Below, piece by piece: positions 6,427 through 10,899 of a DNA stretch of 10,899 nucleotides. Position 1 is the first letter of the stretch. Each line of letters opens with the position of its first letter. The stretch comes from an uncultured Clostridia bacterium. GTDB taxonomy: Bacteria; Bacillota; Clostridia; Peptostreptococcales; Anaerovoracaceae. The stretch lies in the NCBI GenBank assembly GCA_934255545.1, contig CAKQOE010000060.1, positions 1-10,899 of the forward strand, in the 5' to 3' direction. Position numbers and translations under genes: made by a program. The notes under the pieces were generated by a model. It was not told the DNA's origin, did no database searches, and saw only the letters and a program-made list of their open reading frames with translations.

Positions 6427-7071
6427 TCAAAGCTTTACATATTCAAGTATCATTTCCCTGAGTATAAGAAGTTCCGGCGTATAATCTTTATTTTCCTCCG
6501 AACCCCATATGAAGCCTCCTGCATAATACGTGCAGGCGGCCATCATGGTATGGACAGTCGCGCGCAGAAATTCCTCTTTTGGAATATCGGTCCTCAGTGT
6601 TTTATCTTCCTTTGCCTTCTCATACATCCAGTCAAGTCTCGTATTTATAGAATAAAGAGAATCCTGAAACTCGCGGAGCCTTTCGCTATCCACGCCTTCA
6701 TGCGTGATATAGTGATTGAAGTTATCGTTATAAAGCAGCAGTTCCTTGCAGTTCTGATACATTGCTATATAGCTGTCGAGAGTAAACGTAAACCTGTCTA
6801 TCGCCGGTATATTTCCGATAGACGACAATGGGCGCACTTCATCCAGCTTATCAAGATATTCCTTCCATTTGGCTGCGCACACCGCTATAACAAGGTCAGT
6901 CTTTGTTGGATAACAGCGAAACAGCGTTGCTCTTCCTACGCCCGCTTCTTCCGCTATATCGCCCATACTTACACCTTCTATCTTTCTTTCTACAAAAACT
7001 CTGAACGCAGTATCACGTATTTTTTTATTTCTTGCCTCTTCCTTGGCTATCTGTTTTTCCGATTTTCCCAT
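6427..7071 (-). CDS. TetR/AcrR family transcriptional repressor
   Basis: A 214-residue dimeric DNA-binding regulator. The N-terminal part (about 14-65) is the TetR helix-turn-helix: RDTAFRVFVERKIEGVSMGD, then IAEEAGVGRATLFRCYPTK with the recognition helix around GRATLFRCYP and the TKTDLV start of helix 4. The remaining 150 residues are the helical ligand-binding domain, rich in Tyr, Met and Cys (LLLYNDNFNHYITHEG, MMAACTYYAGGFIWGS), whose ligand cannot be predicted. AGG 11 bases upstream supports the start. It is transcribed divergently from yoaK. Its own promoter overlaps an inverted repeat, so autoregulation and control of the neighbouring membrane protein are the natural inference. Confidence 0.92.
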   Translation of the reverse strand: MGKSEKQIAKEEARNKKIRDTAFRVFVERKIEGVSMGDIAEEAGVGRATLFRCYPTKTDLVIAVCAAKWKEYLDKLDEVRPLSSIGNIPAIDRFTFTLDSYIAMYQNCKELLLYNDNFNHYITHEGVDSERLREFQDSLYSINTRLDWMYEKAKEDKTLRTDIPKEEFLRATVHTMMAACTYYAGGFIWGSEENKDYTPELLILREMILEYVKL

Positions 7072-7109
7072 AATTTCTTTTCCTGCATCACAATTCCAAA
7101 TTATTTCTT

Positions 7110-7139
7110 TATTTTACCAAATAAAATATTTACAGTCAA
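7110..7139 (-). promoter_or_regulatory. tetR promoter overlapped by a candidate operator
   Basis: On the minus strand TTGACT (7134-7139), a 17-base spacer and TAAAAT (7111-7116) form a near-consensus sigma-A promoter, with transcription starting near 7104. A 7-5-7 inverted repeat, TATTTTA (7110-7116) and TAAAATA (7122-7128), covers the -10 box and part of the spacer, where a TetR dimer would block RNA polymerase. The promoter is clear; the operator is inferred. Confidence 0.7.
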
Positions 7140-7151
7140 ACAATGCCGTAT

Positions 7152-7212
7152 ATGCGCGCGCCCGGCGCGCGTAAGGGCCGCAGCCGCCCATTGCTTAAAT
7201 ATGCGCTGCGGC
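7152..7212. repeat. G+C-rich palindrome (copy 2) with an adjoining second hairpin
   Basis: In the tetR-yoaK divergent region the core GCGCCCGGCGC (7158-7168) extends to 8-base arms at 7155-7171 (CGCGCGCCCGGCGCGCG). Six bases on, GCCGCAGC (7177-7184) pairs with GCTGCGGC (7205-7212) around a 20-base loop. No T-run follows. The same palindrome-plus-hairpin layout recurs at 9095-9132. Confidence 0.6.
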
Positions 7213-7248
7213 GTTTGAGAAAATTATTCGATATGCAGTATTTTAATG

Positions 7249-7277
7249 TTCACATCGCAGCATGAACGTAGTATAAT
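7249..7277 (+). promoter_or_regulatory. Promoter for the leader ORF and yoaK
   Basis: TTCACA (7249-7254, five of six consensus bases), a 17-base spacer and a perfect TATAAT (7272-7277). Transcription would start near 7284, leaving about 29 bases before the small ORF at 7313. An imperfect inverted repeat, GTTCA (7248-7252) and TGAAC (7263-7267), brackets the -35 box and could be a repressor site; its sequence differs from the repeat in the tetR promoter. Confidence 0.75.
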
Positions 7278-7312
7278 TGTCAGTCGAAAAACAAAAATGA
7301 GGGGAATTTACT

Positions 7313-7360
7313 ATGAATATCAACGCTTTCAAAGCTTTTAAGATACGGAGGTGGTTTTAA
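7313..7360 (+). CDS. 15-residue upstream peptide, stop overlapping the yoaK start
   Basis: ATG at 7313, preceded by GAGGGG (7299-7304) with an ideal 8-base spacer, opens a frame encoding MNINAFKAFKIRRWF and ends with TAA at 7358-7360. That TAA shares its last A with the yoaK ATG (TAATG), a classic translational-coupling junction, and the yoaK Shine-Dalgarno GGAGG lies inside its Arg-Arg-Trp codons. It has its own ribosome-binding site directly downstream of a clear promoter, so translation is likely. The peptide is cationic and amphipathic (Lys7, Lys10, Arg12, Arg13 among Phe and Trp). I recognise no homologue; a regulatory leader or a tiny membrane-active peptide are both possible. Confidence 0.6.
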   Translation: MNINAFKAFKIRRWF

Positions 7361-8070
7361 TGAGCAGCCATATGGAGCACCATGCTCCGCATGGACAGAT
7401 GTCGGAATCATTCCTGACAGCCGCTTTTCTTTCACTTTCCGGAGGCCTGCAGGATGCGTACACATACATACTGAGAGGCAACGTTTTCGCAAACGCACAG
7501 ACAGGAAATATCGTGCTTCTGAGCCAGAGCATTATAGAGCATGACTGGCTCGGATCCCTGCATTACATAATGCCGCTGATATTTTTCGCGCTCGGCATCG
7601 CAGCTGCCGAATTCACCCGCATGAAATATCAGAAGATACAGCGGCTGCACTGGAGACAGCTCATACTCGTCGTTGAGATATGCCTGCTGTTTATCGTCGG
7701 ATTCCTTCCGGTAACATCACACTGGAATATTATCGCAAATGCTGTCGTATCATTTTCATGCGCCATGCAGGTCCAGACGTTCCGCAAGGTAAACGGCTAC
7801 GCCTTTGCAAGCACGATGTGCATAGGCAACATCAGAAACACGATGGAATCACTTTGCGCTTATGAAAAGACACACGATAAAAAACCGCTTCACAAGGCAT
7901 GCTGCTATCTCGGCATCATAATAATGTTTGCGCTGGGCGCAGCTGTAGGATCATTTTTCATATCCCGCCTTGGAGTGCGCGTAATATGGATATCATGCGC
8001 ACTTCTGTTCGTAAGCTTCATGTTTATGTTTGTAAAAGAAGAAATAGAAGATATAGAAAAGCAGGCTTAA
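7360..8070 (+). CDS. YoaK/DUF1275 family integral membrane protein
   Basis: A 236-residue membrane protein with about six transmembrane helices. The family signature runs through FLSLSGGLQDAYTY and FANAQTGNIVLLS (about 23-57, G-x2-D-A and Asn-x-Thr-Gly-Asn), matching the YoaK/DUF1275 family, whose function and substrate are unknown although some members are considered transporter-like. Later hydrophobic blocks include LHYIMPLIFFALGIAAAEF, LILVVEICLLFIVGFLP, ACCYLGIIIMFALGAAVGSFF and VIWISCALLFVSFMFMFV, ending in an acidic tail. The first 13 residues hold four histidines (HMEHHAPH), which may bind metal. A GTG at 7351 is in frame, but the ATG at 7360 has GGAGG eight bases upstream and is preferred. 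It is divergent from tetR and probably controlled by it. Confidence 0.88.
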   Translation: MSSHMEHHAPHGQMSESFLTAAFLSLSGGLQDAYTYILRGNVFANAQTGNIVLLSQSIIEHDWLGSLHYIMPLIFFALGIAAAEFTRMKYQKIQRLHWRQLILVVEICLLFIVGFLPVTSHWNIIANAVVSFSCAMQVQTFRKVNGYAFASTMCIGNIRNTMESLCAYEKTHDKKPLHKACCYLGIIIMFALGAAVGSFFISRLGVRVIWISCALLFVSFMFMFVKEEIEDIEKQA

Positions 8071-8082
8071 AACTTAATGTGA

Positions 8083-8150
8083 AAATACCGGACAGTCCAC
8101 AGAAGATCAGGCGATCTTTCTGATGGACTGTCCGGTATTTATATTTTAAA
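8083..8150. terminator. Very long bidirectional terminator between yoaK and def
   Basis: A perfect 17-bp inverted repeat, AAATACCGGACAGTCCA at 8083-8099 and its complement at 8124-8140. The 24-base interior pairs again (8100-8108 with 8113-8122, one bulged T, AGGC loop), giving a stem of about 26 bp with two small bulges. TATATTTT follows on the plus side, and the minus strand reads ATTTTC after the left arm. It lies 12 bases after the yoaK stop and right next to the def stop at 8146, so it probably ends both transcripts. Confidence 0.9.
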
Positions 8151-8565
8151 TGATCTTTCCTGAAAGATGATCGACCTCATGCTGGATTATCTGAGCCGTC
8201 CATCCCGAAAACTGCTTTTTTTGTTTTTTCCACGCCATATCCTCATACTCTACGGTTATATTTTCAAACCGCTCGACAGGGCGTGTTCCTGTCAGAGACA
8301 GGCATCCCTCTTCGGTCATGTACGATCCGCTTGTCTGTGTTATGACAGGATTGAACATCACCATATTTATCGGACCCATGTTTACTATGATGATATTTTT
8401 GTTTACCCCTATCATATTGGCTGCCATGCCCACGCACTCCTCGCTGTGAGCGCGCAGCGTATCCTGCAGGTCGCGGGCTGTCTGCGCATCGGCGGCCGAT
8501 GATCTTTCTGCCGGCTCTGACTTTCTGCTGAGAAACATAACGTCTCTTACTATATTTTTTATCAT
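8146..8565 (-). CDS. def: Peptide deformylase, short variant form
   Basis: A 139-residue metalloenzyme that removes the formyl group from the N-terminal methionine of new proteins. Metal-binding motifs are intact: EGCLS (Cys88 in EEGCLSLTG) and HEVDH (His129, Glu130, His133 in QHEVDHLSG). The first family motif, normally GxGxAAxQ, reads CVGMAANM (44-51): the first glycine is cysteine and the glutamine that helps stabilise the transition state is methionine. The protein ends six residues after HEVDH, so the C-terminal helix of longer enzymes is absent. It may be a divergent housekeeping enzyme, a second copy, or an enzyme with altered substrate choice. No good Shine-Dalgarno is seen (GGTG 11 bases upstream). 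It follows the flavin-binding gene by 59 bases without a visible promoter, suggesting co-transcription. Confidence 0.85.
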   Translation of the reverse strand: MIKNIVRDVMFLSRKSEPAERSSAADAQTARDLQDTLRAHSEECVGMAANMIGVNKNIIIVNMGPINMVMFNPVITQTSGSYMTEEGCLSLTGTRPVERFENITVEYEDMAWKKQKKQFSGWTAQIIQHEVDHLSGKII

Positions 8566-8583
8566 AATATGCTTTTCACCGTT

Positions 8584-8599
8584 CCGGGACCGGCCCGGT
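8584..8599. other. G+C-rich hairpin in the gap before def
   Basis: CCGGG (8584-8588) pairs with CCCGG (8594-8598); alternatively ACCGG and CCGGT pair around one base (8589-8599). It falls between the PNPOx-like gene and def in an otherwise A+T-rich gap. It does not contain the GCGCCCGGCGC core and has no T-run, so its role is unclear. Confidence 0.35.
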
Positions 8600-8624
8600 T
8601 ATATCCCTGCGCTAAACGCCTTAC

Positions 8625-9026
8625 TTAAAACTTCAGAGTTTCAGGCTCATGCTCAAATGAGCTTATAACTGCTGCAGCATCCTTGAAATAAAATACCTGA
8701 GTGTTTCCGTCATCGGCAGCGTACATCGCCTTGAGCTCAGGATATGCGTCAAGCATGGACTCTCTTGCTTCAAGCCTGTCATCCTCAACGAGCTCGCCTG
8801 AGATGCGGATCCAGTCAGCGCCCATGAACGCGCATATCTCGGCCTTCGGGTTAGCCGCGAGCTGCTTTGAAACGTCTTTTTTCTTTCCTGTCTGTATATA
8901 AAGCTTTCCCTCAAATATATGAGCCGTACCGAACGGGCGGACTCTTGGCTGGTCTCCCTCTACTGTAGCGAGATAATATACTTTTGCATCCTTTAAAAAT
9001 TTAACCGCTTTTTCTATTGCTTCCAT
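8625..9026 (-). CDS. Pyridoxamine 5'-phosphate oxidase-like FMN-binding protein
   Basis: A 133-residue protein of the split beta-barrel flavin-binding fold (pyridoxamine 5'-phosphate oxidase family). The family pattern is clear: KAVKFLKDAKVYYLATVEGD, then QPRVRPFGTAHIFEGKLYI (about 26-44), TGKKKDVSKQLAANPKAEIC (about 46-65) and DWIRISGELVEDD (about 71-83). Members of this short group bind FMN or F420 and reduce small molecules; a role in vitamin B6 synthesis is unlikely for such a short version and the substrate is unknown. The open frame extends to 9116, but the ATG at 9026 is chosen because AAGGAG lies nine bases upstream and the family alignment begins there. It probably leads a two-gene unit with def. 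Confidence 0.85.
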   Translation of the reverse strand: MEAIEKAVKFLKDAKVYYLATVEGDQPRVRPFGTAHIFEGKLYIQTGKKKDVSKQLAANPKAEICAFMGADWIRISGELVEDDRLEARESMLDAYPELKAMYAADDGNTQVFYFKDAAAVISSFEHEPETLKF

Positions 9027-9094
9027 TACAATGCACTCCTTTTCTTTTAATTTCCGATCGATCTGATAAGTAAGATTCCAAAATATATACATAC

Positions 9095-9132
9095 GCTGCG
9101 CCGGGCGCAGCATCATGCGGCACTATGCCGCA
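9095..9132. repeat. G+C-rich palindrome (copy 3) with an adjoining second hairpin
   Basis: GCTGCGCCGGGCGCAGC (9095-9111) contains the complement of the 11-base core seen at 5184-5194 and 7158-7168. Five bases on, TGCGGCA (9116-9122) and TGCCGCA (9126-9132) form a 7-bp stem with a CTA loop. The pair lies between the glycosylase stop (9185) and the flavoprotein start (9026). No T-run follows, so it is not an ordinary terminator. The order palindrome then GCGGC/GCCGC hairpin matches 7152-7212. Confidence 0.6.
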
Positions 9133-9184
9133 CTACACTGTATTTATAACCATTCATCAATATTTCAATCAGAATATTTTCAAT

Positions 9185-9853
9185 TCATCTGCTTTTTTCC
9201 TGCTTCTTCCTTTTCGCCTGCCCGACAGGCGCAGGGTCTGTCAGTTCAGGAAGCGCGCCTCCTGCTACAGCCCACAGATAGAGGCTTGCAACGCTGCAGT
9301 ACGGTGAAAAACGCTTTCTGTATCTTTCAAACAGTTTTCTGTCTATATTTCTGTGACGGTAAAGCATCCGCAGGCCGCGCAGTATGGCAAGATCGCCGCA
9401 GCTGAAAACGTCTGGCCTCTGCATACAGAAAAGCATTATCATCTCAGCTGTCCAGACGCCTACGCCTTTAAGCGCGCTAAGCTCCTTTATGACATCTTCA
9501 TCAGATCTTTCACGCAGCGCTTCAGGGTCGAATGCGCCGCTTTTTATCTTAAGCGCAAAATCTGTAATGTACTCGGCCTTCCTGAACGTCATGCCGCATG
9601 ACTGAAGCCTGTCTATGCCTGCAGATATTATGCTGTCTGCGTCAACATCTCCGAGCATATCTCGCATCCTCTGCCACACAGTAGCCTGGGCTTTAGTCGA
9701 TATCTGCTGCCCGATTATATGATGCACGACCGCGGAAAACAGGTCTGTATCGACCTCTCGCTCTATATGCCCGATCCTGTCTATCACCGCAGCAAGCTTC
9801 TTGTCTCTGCTTTTCAGGTAGTCGATCTCTTTTGGGCCGTATTCAAAATACAT
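9185..9853 (-). CDS. DNA-3-methyladenine glycosylase II, AlkA-like (HhH-GPD)
   Basis: A 222-residue base-excision-repair enzyme that cuts 3-methyladenine and other alkylated bases from DNA. It has the HhH-GPD fold: FSAVVHHIIGQQISTKAQATV (39-59, the conserved HxIIxQQIS region), the helix-hairpin-helix LKGVGVWTAEMIML (128-141) and the catalytic aspartate in SCGDLAILRGL (Asp154). It is shorter than E. coli AlkA (282) because the N-terminal extra domain is missing, as in many Firmicutes. The last 12 residues are very basic (QAKRKKQEKSR). GGAGG lies ten bases before the ATG. It follows the LysR gene by 33 bases in the same direction, an unusual pairing that suggests co-expression. Confidence 0.9.
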   Translation of the reverse strand: MYFEYGPKEIDYLKSRDKKLAAVIDRIGHIEREVDTDLFSAVVHHIIGQQISTKAQATVWQRMRDMLGDVDADSIISAGIDRLQSCGMTFRKAEYITDFALKIKSGAFDPEALRERSDEDVIKELSALKGVGVWTAEMIMLFCMQRPDVFSCGDLAILRGLRMLYRHRNIDRKLFERYRKRFSPYCSVASLYLWAVAGGALPELTDPAPVGQAKRKKQEKSR

Positions 9854-9886
9854 TCAGGCATCGCCTCCGATCTTTTTGTTTCTGCA

Positions 9887-10759
9887 TCAAAACGAATTTA
9901 TTTCATCTATAAAAAGGCTTACAGCGCGCGGATACGGGATGTTGCGGCGCCATGCTATGACTGTGCTCGCTTTTACGGGCGGATGCAGTTTTTTCTGGAC
10001 TATAAGGTCGCGGCGCCAGTACCTTGCGGCGCCTTCGATAGATACCTGGTACGCCAGTCCGCGCATGACCATGATACCTGCATTAGTTCCGAGATTGCTC
10101 AGGAATGCCACGTTAAGCTTTTCAAAATCCTTTCCGAACCAGTTTGCAAGCTCGCTCTGAACTCCCAGACGTTCAGGGAGTATGATCGGAGCATCAAGCA
10201 GGTCTTCCTTCGTTATGCGCTCCTTTTTTGCCAGCGGATCGTCAGGCCGCATGGTCACTACCCACTGATCACTGTCGTCTATCCTTATATATTCAAGATT
10301 TTCGGTGTTCACCGGTTCAAGGAACAGCCCCACATCTATAAGTCCCTTGTTCATCATATCAAGTATGGTATCTGCCGTTCCTGTGTGGATCTTTATCTGC
10401 ACGAGTGGATACTTATCTCTGAAGACAGCGCATATGTCAGCAAGAGTCTCAACTGCTGCAAACTCGCCGCAGCCTACAGTTATACTTCCCTCTGCTTCGC
10501 CGTCATCCGCCTTGAATTCTTCGATTATCCGATCCTCAAGATCTGTGAGTTCAAGCGCCCGGCGCTTGAGCAGCAGTCCGTCCTCTGTAAGCGAAATGCC
10601 GCGTCCTCCTCTGCAAAAAAGCTTCGCTCCGAGCTCATCCTCAAGCGCTGCAAGCTGTCTTGAAAGCGTCGGCTGCGTTATATGAAGCTGTTCAGCCGCT
10701 TTGGTAAAGCTCTGCTCCCTTGCGACTGTAAGAAAATATCGTAATACCCTGAGTTCCAT
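9887..10759 (-). CDS. LysR family transcriptional regulator
   Basis: A 290-residue regulator with the standard N-terminal winged helix-turn-helix (MELRVLRYFLTVAREQSF, then TKAAEQLHITQPTLSRQLAALE at about 19-40 and LGAKLFCRGGRGISLTEDG). The C-terminal periplasmic-binding-like sensing domain starts at about 92 (SITVGCGEF) and carries IDVGLFLEP in the effector cleft region. The inducer is unknown. The length is normal for the family, and AGGA sits 11 bases before the ATG. A 14-base palindrome between two direct repeats lies 19-44 bases upstream and may be its binding site. The 3' neighbour is the glycosylase; the usual divergent target gene would lie to the right, outside the window. Confidence 0.93.
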   Translation of the reverse strand: MELRVLRYFLTVAREQSFTKAAEQLHITQPTLSRQLAALEDELGAKLFCRGGRGISLTEDGLLLKRRALELTDLEDRIIEEFKADDGEAEGSITVGCGEFAAVETLADICAVFRDKYPLVQIKIHTGTADTILDMMNKGLIDVGLFLEPVNTENLEYIRIDDSDQWVVTMRPDDPLAKKERITKEDLLDAPIILPERLGVQSELANWFGKDFEKLNVAFLSNLGTNAGIMVMRGLAYQVSIEGAARYWRRDLIVQKKLHPPVKASTVIAWRRNIPYPRAVSLFIDEINSF

Positions 10760-10777
10760 TTTTTTCTGCTTTCCTGA

Positions 10778-10803
10778 TTGTAAATGTATACATTTTTGTA
10801 AAT
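10778..10803. promoter_or_regulatory. Candidate LysR operator: palindrome within direct repeats
   Basis: AAATGTATACATTT (10782-10795) is a perfect 14-base palindrome. It is bracketed by identical direct repeats TTGTAAAT at 10778-10785 and 10796-10803, spaced 18 bases apart. Being immediately upstream of the lysR start it fits autoregulation. No convincing -35/-10 pair was found with it. Confidence 0.5.
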
Positions 10804-10848
10804 ACGGGGAGGCCGATGCCGGCGGCTGATATACGGAACGCTTGAAGC

Positions 10849-10878
10849 CCTGCCCGTATCTCGGATACGGCGCGCAGG
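10849..10878. other. Hairpin at the right edge of the window
   Basis: CCGTATC (10854-10860) pairs with GATACGG (10864-10870) around a TCG loop. After a 3-base bulge CCTGC (10849-10853) pairs with GCAGG (10874-10878). No T-run follows on either strand. It lies upstream of lysR in a G+C-rich gap (10804-10899) where I see no gene, and may belong to the end of a gene beyond the window. Confidence 0.45.
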
Positions 10879-10899
10879 CCTCATACAGAAATTGCGCAG

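Noticed and set aside
6550..7218. A 222-codon plus-strand frame opposite tetR
   Set aside because: Antisense to a clear TetR gene and running through its promoter into a palindrome; the composition is not protein-like.
9027..9116. N-terminal extension of the flavin-binding protein by 30 residues
   Set aside because: It would run into the palindrome at 9095-9111, and the ATG at 9026 has both a good Shine-Dalgarno and the family-typical start.
10551..10569. A perfect 9-bp-arm palindrome with the GCGCCCGGCGC core inside lysR
   Set aside because: It encodes the common LysR segment LKRRALEL with ordinary codons, so it is explained by coding; not counted as a member of the intergenic repeat group.
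9719..10663. A 314-codon plus-strand open frame opposite the glycosylase and LysR genes
   Set aside because: It is antisense to two well-recognised genes, is cysteine- and tyrosine-rich without any domain pattern, and has no ribosome-binding site; an artefact of the codon use of the real genes.
10819..10848. A 9-codon ORF (MPAADIRNA) after a GGGGAGG on the plus strand
   Set aside because: The spacer is short, there is no promoter and no gene within the window for it to lead; too little support.
1..10899. Defence system, toxin-antitoxin pair, biosynthetic cluster or tRNA gene
   Set aside because: Each coding region was read through; apart from the recombinase, the lipoprotein and the small leader frames, all belong to recognised housekeeping, transport, repair or regulator families, and no tRNA-like sequence was found, including at the recombinase junction.

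Overview
The window looks like the chromosome of an anaerobic, gut-type Firmicute of the class Clostridia, with a mobile-element boundary near the left end. The evidence is indirect: purine-rich Shine-Dalgarno sequences before most genes, sigma-A-like promoters, an iron-sulfur flavoprotein of the anaerobe type, and a short clostridial-style peptide deformylase. No rRNA, tRNA or CRISPR array was seen, so species cannot be named.

Left end (1 to about 1050). The 3' two-thirds of a large serine recombinase is visibly A+T-rich (19 G+C of 60 at 181-240, against 35 of 60 at 1261-1320). It stops about 20 bases before the sequence becomes the interior of a threonine aldolase gene. The aldolase lacks its N-terminal quarter, so the simplest reading is that the recombinase's element integrated into the aldolase gene and this is one attachment-site junction.

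1827-2650. A promoter, an orphan lipoprotein gene and strong hairpin terminators.

2663-7071, all on the minus strand. In transcription order: a TetR-family repressor, a LOG-family phosphoribohydrolase, a methylated-DNA methyltransferase (ogt), a possible 24-residue leader ORF, yhdT, panF (sodium/pantothenate symporter) and an iron-sulfur flavoprotein. The yhdT-panF pair overlaps and should act as one unit. A 17-bp tandem repeat forms the end of the LOG gene and the ribosome-binding region of ogt.

7072-8150. A divergent control region separates tetR from a YoaK/DUF1275 membrane protein. It holds clear promoters for both directions, an inverted repeat over the tetR promoter, and a 15-codon upstream ORF whose stop overlaps the yoaK start (TAATG). 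A very long hairpin ends yoaK and the converging def gene.

8146-10759, minus strand. LysR regulator and an AlkA-like 3-methyladenine glycosylase (33-bp gap), then a pyridoxamine-phosphate-oxidase-like flavoprotein and a variant peptide deformylase.

Across the window, several intergenic gaps carry G+C-rich palindromes, three sharing the same 11-base core (GCGCCCGGCGC or its complement), which suggests a small interspersed palindromic repeat family. No defence system, toxin-antitoxin pair or biosynthetic cluster was recognised.
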